64,000 bases of DNA from positions 353,537 to 417,536 of the forward strand of contig NZ_QPJW01000002.1 in the NCBI RefSeq assembly GCF_003337355.1, in the 5' to 3' direction. The notes beneath the pieces are model-generated. The model made no database searches. It saw only the letters and a list, made by a program, of their open reading frames with translations, and was not told the DNA's origin. Shown in pieces: positions 19,654 through 26,340 of this stretch; position 1 is the stretch's first letter, and every line of letters starts with the position of its first letter. Position numbers and translations under genes: made by a program. Source of the stretch: Fontibacillus phaseoli (GTDB taxonomy: Bacteria; Bacillota; Bacilli; Paenibacillales; Paenibacillaceae).

Positions 19654-20235
19654 ATGGCTGCAAATAAAAATAAGACCTCCTATGTCATCCTGGGCCTTCT
19701 TAATGAAGAGAACTTGTCGGGCTATGAAATCAAGAAAATCGTGGATTTAAGGTTATCGTTTTTCTGGAACGAGAGCTTCGGCCAAATTTATCCGGAGATA
19801 AAGCGGCTTGCTTCCGAGGGATTGATCGCTGTTTTGGAGGAACCGAAGAACGGGAGCGGCAAGCAGAGCAAGAAATACGAAATTACGGAGCAGGGCAAGG
19901 CGGAATTGCAGGAATGGCTTAAAGCCCCGGTAGAAAAAGAACTCATCCGCTTTGAAATATTGCTGAAGCTTTATTTTTCCAACGCCTCCTCTTCCAGAAT
20001 CATGTTGGAGCATATCAAACAATTTCAGCTCAATCACCAGCGGCAGCAACTGCTGTTTGATCAATTTGAAGCCCAGCTTAAGCAGGATATCGATGTGCAC
20101 AGCAATCACAGGCAAATCCTCATGGTCTTGTCTTTCGGACAAAAATTGTGGAAATCGTATGCCGAGTGGTGCGAAGAAAGCATCAAGCTGCTGGAAAATG
20201 CCGTCGCCGGACAGGGGGATGACGTTCATGAATAA
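19654..20235 (+). CDS. PadR-family transcriptional regulator
   Basis: A 193-residue PadR protein. The winged helix (7-85) reads YVILGLLNEENLSGYEIKKIV...FGQIYPEIKRLASEGLI, then the family wing KKYEITEQGKAELQEWL. The C-terminal part (about 95-190) is the helical dimerisation domain of the longer PadR-s2 group. It is expected to repress its own promoter through the palindrome at 19617-19640 until a small hydrophobic ligand binds. The start ATG follows CGGAGATCCC. The next frame begins inside its last codons, so it was once co-translated with a flavodoxin-like gene that is now broken. Confidence 0.88.
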   Translation: MAANKNKTSYVILGLLNEENLSGYEIKKIVDLRLSFFWNESFGQIYPEIKRLASEGLIAVLEEPKNGSGKQSKKYEITEQGKAELQEWLKAPVEKELIRFEILLKLYFSNASSSRIMLEHIKQFQLNHQRQQLLFDQFEAQLKQDIDVHSNHRQILMVLSFGQKLWKSYAEWCEESIKLLENAVAGQGDDVHE

Positions 20236-20545
20236 AGTGGTGGATTTTTACTACTTTTCGGGTACGGGAAATACGGAGGCGATCGTTAAACATGCCGTCA
20301 ACATCCTGGAGCAGCACGGTCATCAAGTTTCGTTAAAGCAATTTCACAATAGAACGGAGATTTTCCATGGGACTGCATTTAAAGGGAATTCTGATTCCCC
20401 TGTTAGTGATGCTTCCGAATATTCTTTTTGTGTTCCTCGGACCTCAACACATGCCCAAGAACCTGTCTTCCACGCACATGATCTTTACCGTATTGGAACG
20501 AATCGGCCAAGCGGCTTGTTTTGCGATGCCCATCCTGTTCGGTAA
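20228..20545 (+). pseudogene. Flavodoxin-like gene remnant (EFR1-type), truncated
   Basis: The frame opening with the ATG at 20228, overlapping the PadR stop, begins MNKVVDFYYFSGTGNTEAIV, a clear FMN phosphate-binding loop (SGTGNTE) of the flavodoxin fold found in EFR1-family ferredoxin-flavodoxin proteins. After about 45 residues (near 20365) similarity ends, and the frame then runs through the start of the next gene out of phase. A deletion has apparently joined the flavodoxin start to the following gene. Confidence 0.7.
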
Positions 20546-20825
20546 AAAGATTGCGGAACAACAGGGTAATTTCATTCCGATCCTGATGGCGATATGCCTG
20601 CTTGTTTACTACCTGTGCTGGATTCGCTATTTTGCGGGTGGCCGGGAGTTTGCGTTGTTGTTTAAACCCTTAGGGTATATAGCCATTCCTATGGCTTTGT
20701 TCCCCATCCTTTTTTTCCTGCTTCTCGGCCTTTGGTTGAAATCCTATCTTTTCATAATGCCTGCGATTCTGTTTGCCGTCGGCCATTTCGTCAACAGTTG
20801 GAACGTGTATGCACAGATAAAATGA
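20367..20825 (+). CDS. Small integral membrane protein of unknown function
   Basis: A 152-residue protein with about five hydrophobic helices (LIPLLVMLPNILFVFLG, HMIFTVLERIGQAACFAMPILFG, PILMAICLLVYYLCWIRYF, LGYIAIPMALFPILFFLLLGL, SYLFIMPAILFAVGHFVNSW). I do not recognise the family. The ATG at 20367 has CGGAGA seven bases upstream and is out of phase with the flavodoxin remnant that runs into it. It may be complete, or may have lost its original promoter in the deletion that destroyed the flavodoxin gene. It is the last gene before the AT-rich element. Confidence 0.55.
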   Translation: MGLHLKGILIPLLVMLPNILFVFLGPQHMPKNLSSTHMIFTVLERIGQAACFAMPILFGKKIAEQQGNFIPILMAICLLVYYLCWIRYFAGGREFALLFKPLGYIAIPMALFPILFFLLLGLWLKSYLFIMPAILFAVGHFVNSWNVYAQIK

Positions 20826-20836
20826 GGCTTGGAGGA

Positions 20837-20892
20837 TGCGGTCGGTCGAGAGCACTCGAACCTCCACGGGGGGTTAGCCCACACGGACCTGA
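20837..20892 (-). repeat. tRNA-Leu 3' fragment, presumed att-site remnant (copy A)
   Basis: About 56 bp match the 3' part of the tRNA-Leu at 25246-25330: acceptor end, T-arm, variable arm and anticodon arm up to GACCTGAA, with small indels. It shares a six-G run in the variable arm with copy B, while the intact copy at 44295 has five. The 5' half of the tRNA is absent. This is what the far end of an element inserted into a tRNA gene looks like. Confidence 0.7.
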
Positions 20893-20944
20893 ATCGCGTA
20901 TGTGATTCGGAATCAAGCGGAATATAAGTCAAAGGAACGGAATT

Positions 20945-20993
20945 AAAAAACCGTCAAAAGCCTTGTGAAATCAGGGTTTTTGACGGTTTTTTT
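20945..20993. terminator. Bidirectional terminator hairpin
   Basis: AACCGTCAAAA and TTTTGACGGTT form a stem with A-runs on one side and TTTTTTT on the other, so it can act in both directions. About 430 bp from here to the NUDIX gene (21428) contain no other supported feature; the sequence becomes clearly AT-richer. Confidence 0.65.
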
Positions 20994-21427
20994 GTTCAAA
21001 TTCAAGCGCCGCAAGGGTTCCCGGCAATTCCAGAAAATGCGGCCGATTTTGGACGTTTGAGAGAACTCGGAGAGAACAACGACCAAACCACGCAGCAACA
21101 AGACCCCAACCAACATCAATGAAAGCATTCTCGTGAATCTTTTCATTTTTGCCCCCCCAATGATGATTTTTCTTTACTGAAATTAGTATAGAACAGTATT
21201 TATTCAGATTAATAATGCTCCTGATTATGGCTTGAACAATAAATAGAAAAGTACACTTTTTACGGATTAATCCTTAAAAATTCGGGTCCAAATAGTTGAA
21301 CGGCTTCGTGGTAAAGCTTGAGATGATAAAATGCCATGTTGAAATAACTAGTTATTGGTACTGAGGCAATCAAATTATGAAACTCAACAAGTGGAGCATG
21401 AAAGACAACAGCCACTCAGCTATTGCT

Positions 21428-21871
21428 TTACGTGTCCCAACCAAGTTCATCATAACTTTTTCCATTTAGGTAATTATTTATAGCAGTTTTAACTAAAGGC
21501 ATTGTATTCGTGGGTAATTCATTTATTTCAACCCACTTGTAATATGAATGCTTCTCTGGCTCCTTATTCGTAAGTGAACCAAGCCATGACTGGGAAGCAA
21601 AGAAAAGGTCAATAAATTCACAATGTATGAGTTTTCGATGAATTGTCCCAACTAATTTGAGTTCCTCTGGATTAAGTTGAATATTTACCTCCTCCTGGGC
21701 TTCTCGAATGATTGTCTCTCTTGCAGTTTCATTTCCATCCATATGTCCCCCAACAACGCCAAAAGTGCCATCTTCAAAGCCTGTATTATTTCGAAATAAT
21801 AAAAGTACCTTTTCATTGTCTAAAAGTATTAAATTAACTCCACATCTTAGCATAAACCGTTCTGTATTCAA
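21428..21871 (-). CDS. NUDIX hydrolase
   Basis: A 147-residue NUDIX pyrophosphatase. The NUDIX box reads GGHMDGNETARETIIREAQEEVNI; the catalytic REXXEE core is intact while the usual Gly after EEx is Asn. It probably starts at the TTG at 21871 with AGGGGATG ten bases upstream, five bases after the MFS stop codon, so it is translated from the same message as the MFS and radical SAM genes. The substrate is open: nucleotide diphosphate derivative detoxification or a tailoring step in the product handled by its neighbours. Confidence 0.82.
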   Translation of the reverse strand: MNTERFMLRCGVNLILLDNEKVLLLFRNNTGFEDGTFGVVGGHMDGNETARETIIREAQEEVNIQLNPEELKLVGTIHRKLIHCEFIDLFFASQSWLGSLTNKEPEKHSYYKWVEINELPTNTMPLVKTAINNYLNGKSYDELGWDT

Positions 21872-21875
21872 AAAG

Positions 21876-23084
21876 TCACATCCCCTGATTTAGGTCATTG
21901 TTTTTACGAATCCTTGTCCTTGTTCTGACAAGTGCTTGTATCATCATTGCCAGCGCAACTAAAATTAAATTGTAGTAAAAAGGAGCATCATTATTAAACT
22001 TTTGAATTAATACTCCAGCAATCAACGGCGATACGATAGAACCCAGTTCTGAAAGTGAAACTAAATTTCCCATGAATGTACTGCGGTTCTCTATCGGTAT
22101 CACATCACCAATATGTGAATAGAAAGAATCCAGATAACATGCCCCCCCAATCCCACCAATCAGCATACCTGAGTATATAATCCACTTATCAGTGAAGAAA
22201 AGAAATGAGCAAATCTCAACCATGATAAAAAACAAACCAGCGATACACAGTAATAAACGATCTCTAAGAATATCCGAAAGCTTGCCAACGAAAGGAGCTG
22301 ACACAAAAGTGGATACCCCGACAACAGTAAACGCAAGGCTTATCTCCAGTGCATCCCAACCCAGCTTATATTTAGCGTAAACTGAAAAATACGTTAAAAA
22401 GATGGCATATGCACTCATCTCCAGAAAATGGACTGTGGAATACAAAAACAATTGCTTCTTTAATTTATTTTTTTTGAAACCTCCTTCTTCAAATAACTCT
22501 GTATTTTCAGAATTTACGACTATGCCGGGAAACCTCATTCTAGTGACGGCTATTAAAGATATGAAAGCAATAAATCCTACAAAGTAAAAAGGCATCGATA
22601 ATGAAAAATAAGTAACAATAAGCCCACTAATGACTGGCCCCAAAATCATTCCTGCTCCTTCACTACTGCTGACATAGCCATTAAGTATTCCTCGATTTTC
22701 ATTTGTACTAATATTATTTACTGTAATCCTTACAAAAACGCTTAATCCAATGGCAACAATTCCTTGAAGGATTCTAAGCATTGCTAAAATAATAAAAGCA
22801 TTTGCGAAGGGAAAACTGATCATGCATACAATTTCGGCAACTAATAATATTACTCCTAACCGCTTTGCACCAATTTTGTTATAAACTCTTCCAGTTATAC
22901 TCCCCCCACAAAATCTCCCTACGTAAAATAGGGAAAACAATATGCTCATTCCAAAAGCGGAGATGCCAAACTTCTCAACATAAAGAGCAAAGAGCGGAAG
23001 TATCATACTCCCACTCATGTTAGTTATCAGGCTGATAATAATCAAACAAATAATATTTCCATTTAAGAATAGTCTTGATTTCAT
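21876..23084 (-). CDS. MFS transporter (drug/sugar efflux type)
   Basis: A 402-residue major facilitator with twelve predicted helices. It shows the family loop motif in GGSITGRVYNKIGAKRLGV (between helices 2 and 3), GMILGPVISG in helix 5 and a second-half loop PFVGKLSDILRDR. The protein resembles small-molecule exporters. It begins directly after the radical SAM stop codon and is followed by the NUDIX gene five bases on, giving a tight three-gene operon. Base composition is distinctly lower in GC than the nif region, which suggests acquisition. Confidence 0.85.
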   Translation of the reverse strand: MKSRLFLNGNIICLIIISLITNMSGSMILPLFALYVEKFGISAFGMSILFSLFYVGRFCGGSITGRVYNKIGAKRLGVILLVAEIVCMISFPFANAFIILAMLRILQGIVAIGLSVFVRITVNNISTNENRGILNGYVSSSEGAGMILGPVISGLIVTYFSLSMPFYFVGFIAFISLIAVTRMRFPGIVVNSENTELFEEGGFKKNKLKKQLFLYSTVHFLEMSAYAIFLTYFSVYAKYKLGWDALEISLAFTVVGVSTFVSAPFVGKLSDILRDRLLLCIAGLFFIMVEICSFLFFTDKWIIYSGMLIGGIGGACYLDSFYSHIGDVIPIENRSTFMGNLVSLSELGSIVSPLIAGVLIQKFNNDAPFYYNLILVALAMMIQALVRTRTRIRKNNDLNQGM

Positions 23085-23086
23085 AA

Positions 23087-24133
23087 TTATCGAATCCTCT
23101 CCTTACTCCCAGTTCCAGAAAACTCTACGCCTTTCATAAAAGAACCAATCCAGAGCGGAATAAACTCTTTTAGTTTCTTTGGTTCACGGATTAAAGGCTT
23201 TAAATCAATCCTTAAATCGGAACGAAGTAAGCATGGTTGAGCAAAGCCTTCTGGATCAACTCGAATAGACCAAAAGCCTTCGACACAAGAAGATTTTACT
23301 GGACACATCTGACAGGTTCCCACATATGAACTTCCTAAAGAATTATCCATTAATCTAACAGAACAGTTTTCAAAATCAATCATTTTTAAGTTCACGCCAA
23401 TTCCAGACTTGTTAATATATTCCCGCCCCCCTTGATGAATTAAATCCTTTGCCAAATCATACGTACTAATTCTTTTTTCAGTGTATGTTGGGCGATTATA
23501 ATCGGTCCACACCAATTCCAATATTTCAATATCGATTTGCAAATCTCGAACAAACTGAATAATGTCCATATTTTCATGTTGATTTTCAGGCATAAGCAAT
23601 GTATTGATTTCAATTTCAGGAAAGATTTGTTTTGCTTGAACTATGCTTGCTTTCACTTCATCTACGGAACTTATTTTTTCAATATTCCACATAGATTCAT
23701 CACTGAAAGCATGAAGAGAAATTTTCAGTTTATCAATGTGCTTGGACTTTAAAGAATCTAACTTCTTTTTCAACAAAACTCCATTGGTCGCTAATATAAC
23801 CTTAAACTGATCTTTACCATGTAAGGGTATGGAATCAAGTATCGGCTCCAGTTTTGGAGAAATGAGTGGCTCTCCTCCAGTAAAGTAAAGCCTGCTAATT
23901 CCTAAATCTATCAGTGTTTCCACAAGAGTAATATATTCTTCGGTTGAACAAGTATGCATTTTATGTCGCAAACCATTTTTCCCGTCAATCTGTACGGGAG
24001 GAACTGAACCTTCGTTATGGCAAAACCAACACCGAGCATTACAGGTAGTAGTAAGAGAAATTCTGAATCTTCCCTCACTAATCCTAAAGAGATCAAATTC
24101 TTTCATCAGCTCTTCTTCATGCAAAGTAATCAC
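23087..24133 (-). CDS. Radical SAM protein with C-terminal cysteine-rich cluster region
   Basis: A radical SAM enzyme of about 348 residues. The SAM cluster motif is CNARCWFC, followed by HNEG. A GGEP motif (YFTGGEPLIS) and a later TNG segment complete the TIM-barrel signature. The C-terminal part has extra cysteines (CQMCPVKSSCVEG and QPCLL) arranged like an auxiliary cluster of MoaA/SPASM-type enzymes. It makes an unknown modification; the neighbours (exporter, NUDIX) suggest a small product or peptide. The start is uncertain: the GTG at 24133 overlaps the stop of a 36-codon frame (GTGA), a TTG at 24124 has GGAG eight bases upstream, and an ATG follows at 24106. Confidence 0.8.
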   Translation of the reverse strand: MITLHEEELMKEFDLFRISEGRFRISLTTTCNARCWFCHNEGSVPPVQIDGKNGLRHKMHTCSTEEYITLVETLIDLGISRLYFTGGEPLISPKLEPILDSIPLHGKDQFKVILATNGVLLKKKLDSLKSKHIDKLKISLHAFSDESMWNIEKISSVDEVKASIVQAKQIFPEIEINTLLMPENQHENMDIIQFVRDLQIDIEILELVWTDYNRPTYTEKRISTYDLAKDLIHQGGREYINKSGIGVNLKMIDFENCSVRLMDNSLGSSYVGTCQMCPVKSSCVEGFWSIRVDPEGFAQPCLLRSDLRIDLKPLIREPKKLKEFIPLWIGSFMKGVEFSGTGSKERIR

Positions 24134-24240
24134 TCCAATTCAAAATGTAATATTGGATTAATCAATGCAAAATCATGATGAATATGGATTTTATATCCAA
24201 TTAATTGATTATTATGGTTTTTATTTATACTATTCTCCAT
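24130..24240 (-). CDS. 36-residue open frame coupled to the radical SAM gene (tentative)
   Basis: The frame from the ATG at 24240 encodes 36 residues (MENSINKNHNNQLIGYKIHI..., ending HFELE), with five His, no Cys, and an Asn-rich start. Its TGA overlaps the possible GTG start of the radical SAM gene. Position and size suit a modified-peptide precursor or a leader peptide, but its ribosome site is poor and the upstream part of the same frame is IS200-derived. It may be non-coding. Confidence 0.25.
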   Translation of the reverse strand: MENSINKNHNNQLIGYKIHIHHDFALINPILHFELE

Positions 24241-24297
24241 GAGGTTTCGCACAATCCATCTTTCTGTATAGTAAATGTTTAGATATATACTTATACT

Positions 24298-24391
24298 TTG
24301 GGTGAATACGATATGATATTTACACATCCACTTTGTATAAGACATATCATTTAGATTAGCCATTAAGAAAAAAAACAGCCGTCTCCGGCTG
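24298..24391 (-). mobile_element. IS200/IS605 left-end fragment with the start of tnpA
   Basis: The frame from the ATG at 24363 begins with MSYTKWMCKYHIVFT a few residues in, the conserved N terminus of the IS200 TnpA transposase, and then loses all similarity. Upstream, CAGCCG-TCTC-CGGCTG (24376-24391) is a hairpin of the kind found in IS200 left ends. Only this end survives. Confidence 0.65.
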
Positions 24392-24591
24392 ATTCTACCG
24401 ATTGATTCGCATATCCCTCAATAGGCCTTTAATAAATCTAAACGGGAGAAGCTGTTTCCAAAATGAAATCAAACGTTTTGGTGAATCTTAAAAGAACTAT
24501 GGAGAATTAAAGACTCGTTTGCTTGTCGCAGTCCTCCCTTTTTATACATACATCGCTATCAGTCACATCTGTACGAAAAAGGAGGATGAAC

Positions 24592-24789
24592 ATGAATAGC
24601 GTTTCTACTCTGATCCATTTAGCACAACAAGGTGACAAAGAAGCTGAAGCCAAGTTGATTACCCGTTATGAGCCGGCTATTAATAAATACGCCAAACGAA
24701 ATGGAACCATTGATGAAGATTGCAAACAACAGTTGACAATTGCTTTTATCCTGGCAGTTCGTCGCTTTGATCTTGATCGTTACAAATAA
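24592..24789 (+). CDS. Conjugative-element helix-turn-helix protein (HTH_16-like)
   Basis: A 65-residue protein, MNSVSTLIHLAQQGDKEAEAK... to RRFDLDRYK. The AQQGD-acidic-ITRYEP pattern and the C-terminal AVRRFDL are typical of the small HTH_16 proteins of Tn916-like conjugative transposons, related to sigma factor N-terminal regions. GGAGG lies six bases before the ATG at 24592. It is probably a residue of an integrative element whose integrase fragment follows at 24.87 kb. A strong hairpin terminator lies immediately after its stop. Confidence 0.65.
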   Translation: MNSVSTLIHLAQQGDKEAEAKLITRYEPAINKYAKRNGTIDEDCKQQLTIAFILAVRRFDLDRYK

Positions 24790-24837
24790 TCACGGGAAAG
24801 ACCATGTGGAATTTTCTTCACATGGCCTTTCCCGTGA
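24790..24837 (+). terminator. Terminator after the HTH_16-like gene
   Basis: A 19-bp stem with one mismatch (starting TCACGGGAAAG, 24790-24808 with 24819-24837) has a 10-nt loop and is followed by TTTCA. Confidence 0.75.
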
Positions 24838-24867
24838 TTTCACACACTTTCATTTTGCTATATTAAG

Positions 24868-25240
24868 ATCAATTCCTGAAGCAAATTTGTTCGATCGTGA
24901 AAGGAGATCCAGTGGAGTGGAGAAAGACCGGGCCAAAAACAAATCAAGTTACCGTACTTTACCACTCGTTCTGAGAAAGCATAATTTACGGCGGATCCGA
25001 TTTCATGATCTTCGGCACAGTTGCGCCTGCTTACTACTTGCTAACGGTATCAGCTTAAAGGAAATTCAGGCGTGGTTGGAGCATAGCCATTATTCCACGA
25101 CCGCCAACATTTATGTTCATCTTGATTACAGCTCGAAGATCTCTTCGGCTCAAGTGATTAGCAACATTTTGCAAATCCCAATCATGCAAAAAGCTCCTGA
25201 ATTTCCTCGGGAGGAACCTCAAGAGCTCGTTCATTGTTAG
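24868..25240 (+). pseudogene. Tyrosine integrase, truncated and internally deleted
   Basis: The C-terminal catalytic core of a phage/ICE integrase survives: HDLRHSCACLLLANG (the HxxR box), WLEHSHYSTTANIYVHLDY (the His and nucleophile Tyr) and the tail SAQVISNILQI. Upstream, KNKSSYRTLPL, which belongs to the strand just before the active site, is joined directly to VLRKHNLRRIRF with the segment between missing, and no N-terminal domain is present. It ends six bases before the tRNA-Leu 3' end at 25246, the usual place of an integrase gene in an element inserted in a tRNA gene. Confidence 0.8.
25193..25226 (-). terminator. Terminator hairpin of tRNA-Leu copy B, overlapping the integrase 3' end
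   Basis: GCTCCTGAATTTCCTC and GAGGAACCTCAAGAGC form a stem with three mismatched positions and, on the minus strand, TTTTTGC follows. The hairpin is also the last coding part of the integrase frame. Confidence 0.65.
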
Positions 25241-25245
25241 GTTGA

Positions 25246-25330
25246 TGCGGTCGAGAGGACTCGAACCTCTACGGGGGGTTAGCCCACACGGACCTGAACC
25301 GTGCGCGTCTGCCAATTCCTTCACGACCGC
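25246..25330 (-). tRNA. tRNA-Leu(CAG), copy B with damaged D-stem
   Basis: An 85-nt class II tRNA on the minus strand. The 7-bp acceptor stem (GCGGTCG/CGACCGC), the anticodon arm with loop TTCAGGT (anticodon CAG) and the T-arm are sound. The D-stem reads AAG instead of the GCG in copy C, leaving two of three pairs with CGC broken. A promoter (TTGACT-17-TATCAC, 25369-25397) is kept. It is probably a non-functional duplicate left by element integration. Confidence 0.6.
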
Positions 25331-25368
25331 GTTTTTTCGTTGTGCGATGTTTTGCAGCAACGAAAAAT

Positions 25369-25397
25369 GTGATATCATGCATCGCCAAGTGAGTCAA
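25369..25397 (-). promoter_or_regulatory. Promoter of tRNA-Leu copy B
   Basis: On the minus strand TTGACT (25392-25397) and TATCAC (25369-25374) are 17 bp apart, matching the promoter of copy C. Confidence 0.55.
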
Positions 25398-25417
25398 CAA
25401 GCAAATTAAAAAGTCAA

Positions 25418-25834
25418 TTACACTTCAAAACTCACCGATTTGAAATTGCTATAGAATCTCCCCAACGTACCGGTAAACTTCAACACGCAGTAATCCGGGT
25501 CGGTCACTCCCAGCGGATAATATAAGGTATCCCCTTCCCGCCAGATTAATTCTTTGGATGCTTTATCTTCAAGAACCTCCATGCTGCCGCGGAACATTAC
25601 GCCAAGAAAGCGGCCTTGATCGCAAAAATATAGATTGGCCTTGGGATTTTCCCGGAATTGTCGGACCCTCATCGAAGACGTGTTGGTCGTGAAGTAAAAG
25701 CATTTCATTCCCTCACGAACACGAGGGGCGAGTACCGCTTTAATCTGGGGAAATCCTTCTTCGTCTATGGAACCGAGAAATGCGGTACTTTGGCCCTCAA
25801 TTAATGCGTTCACCTGGTTTAAAATCTGCTGCAT
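25418..25834 (-). CDS. Pyridoxamine 5'-phosphate oxidase-family protein
   Basis: A 138-residue split-barrel flavin-binding-fold protein of the PNPOx-like family (general stress protein 26 type). It has the N-terminal strand TAFLGSIDEEGFPQIKAV and the later CFYFTTNTSSMRVRQFRENPKANLYF, where FMN phosphate would bind. Small proteins of this type bind flavin, F420 or heme and are not true pyridoxamine oxidases. It lies downstream of an HxlR regulator gene on the same strand, a pairing often linked to redox or aldehyde stress. Confidence 0.8.
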   Translation of the reverse strand: MQQILNQVNALIEGQSTAFLGSIDEEGFPQIKAVLAPRVREGMKCFYFTTNTSSMRVRQFRENPKANLYFCDQGRFLGVMFRGSMEVLEDKASKELIWREGDTLYYPLGVTDPDYCVLKFTGTLGRFYSNFKSVSFEV

Positions 25835-25941
25835 TCAATCACCACTCCTTTAGACAACTCCACTATAGTAAGTGCAGTATACTTCCACCGGAAGTGATTG
25901 AACAGTACCCACTTTTTTGTAAGCATCACTGTATCGTCTGG

Positions 25942-26301
25942 TTAAGAAATAAGGCCTTGTTCCCTCAAAAAATATTCCATCCCGCTCTCCAACATAAGCT
26001 CAACACCGATACCTTGCATAATTACAACCACCTCAAGCAGCTTTTTGCCTCGTTCCGTCAAATTATAAATCACTTTACGAGGGTAGCCTTCGAAGGACTT
26101 CTTATCGACAATACCGTAATCCTGGAGATCTTTCAAATGCTCAAGGAGCATCTTTTGGTTGATCCCTTGAATTTCCCGTTCCAGTTCCGCCAACGAGGTG
26201 CCGGACTTGCCAAGCTGCCATAATATAATCGGCTTCCATTTGCCCCGGATAATGTCATGCGTCATTTCCAGTGGACAAGTATAGGTTTCTCTCAGCTTCA
26301 T
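25942..26301 (-). CDS. HxlR-family transcriptional regulator
   Basis: A 119-residue winged-helix regulator. It has the HxlR pattern: Cys9 in TYTCPLEMTHDIIRGKWKPIILWQL, then LKDLQDYGIVDKKSFEGYPRKVIYNLTERG. HxlR proteins commonly sense reactive electrophiles through that N-terminal Cys and control an adjacent oxidoreductase. The 107-bp gap to the PNPOx-like gene contains short symmetric sequences (AGTATAC, ACTATAGT) that could be its operator. Confidence 0.85.
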   Translation of the reverse strand: MKLRETYTCPLEMTHDIIRGKWKPIILWQLGKSGTSLAELEREIQGINQKMLLEHLKDLQDYGIVDKKSFEGYPRKVIYNLTERGKKLLEVVVIMQGIGVELMLESGMEYFLREQGLIS

Positions 26302-26340
26302 TGCTGCTCCCTCCTATGAAATGCGTCCCTTTACCCGCAT

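Noticed and set aside
20943..21146. 67-codon minus-strand frame MKRFTRMLSLMLVG... with a GGGGGG ribosome-like site
   Set aside because: Its second half reads straight through a bidirectional terminator hairpin and is low in protein character; the hydrophobic start alone is not enough.
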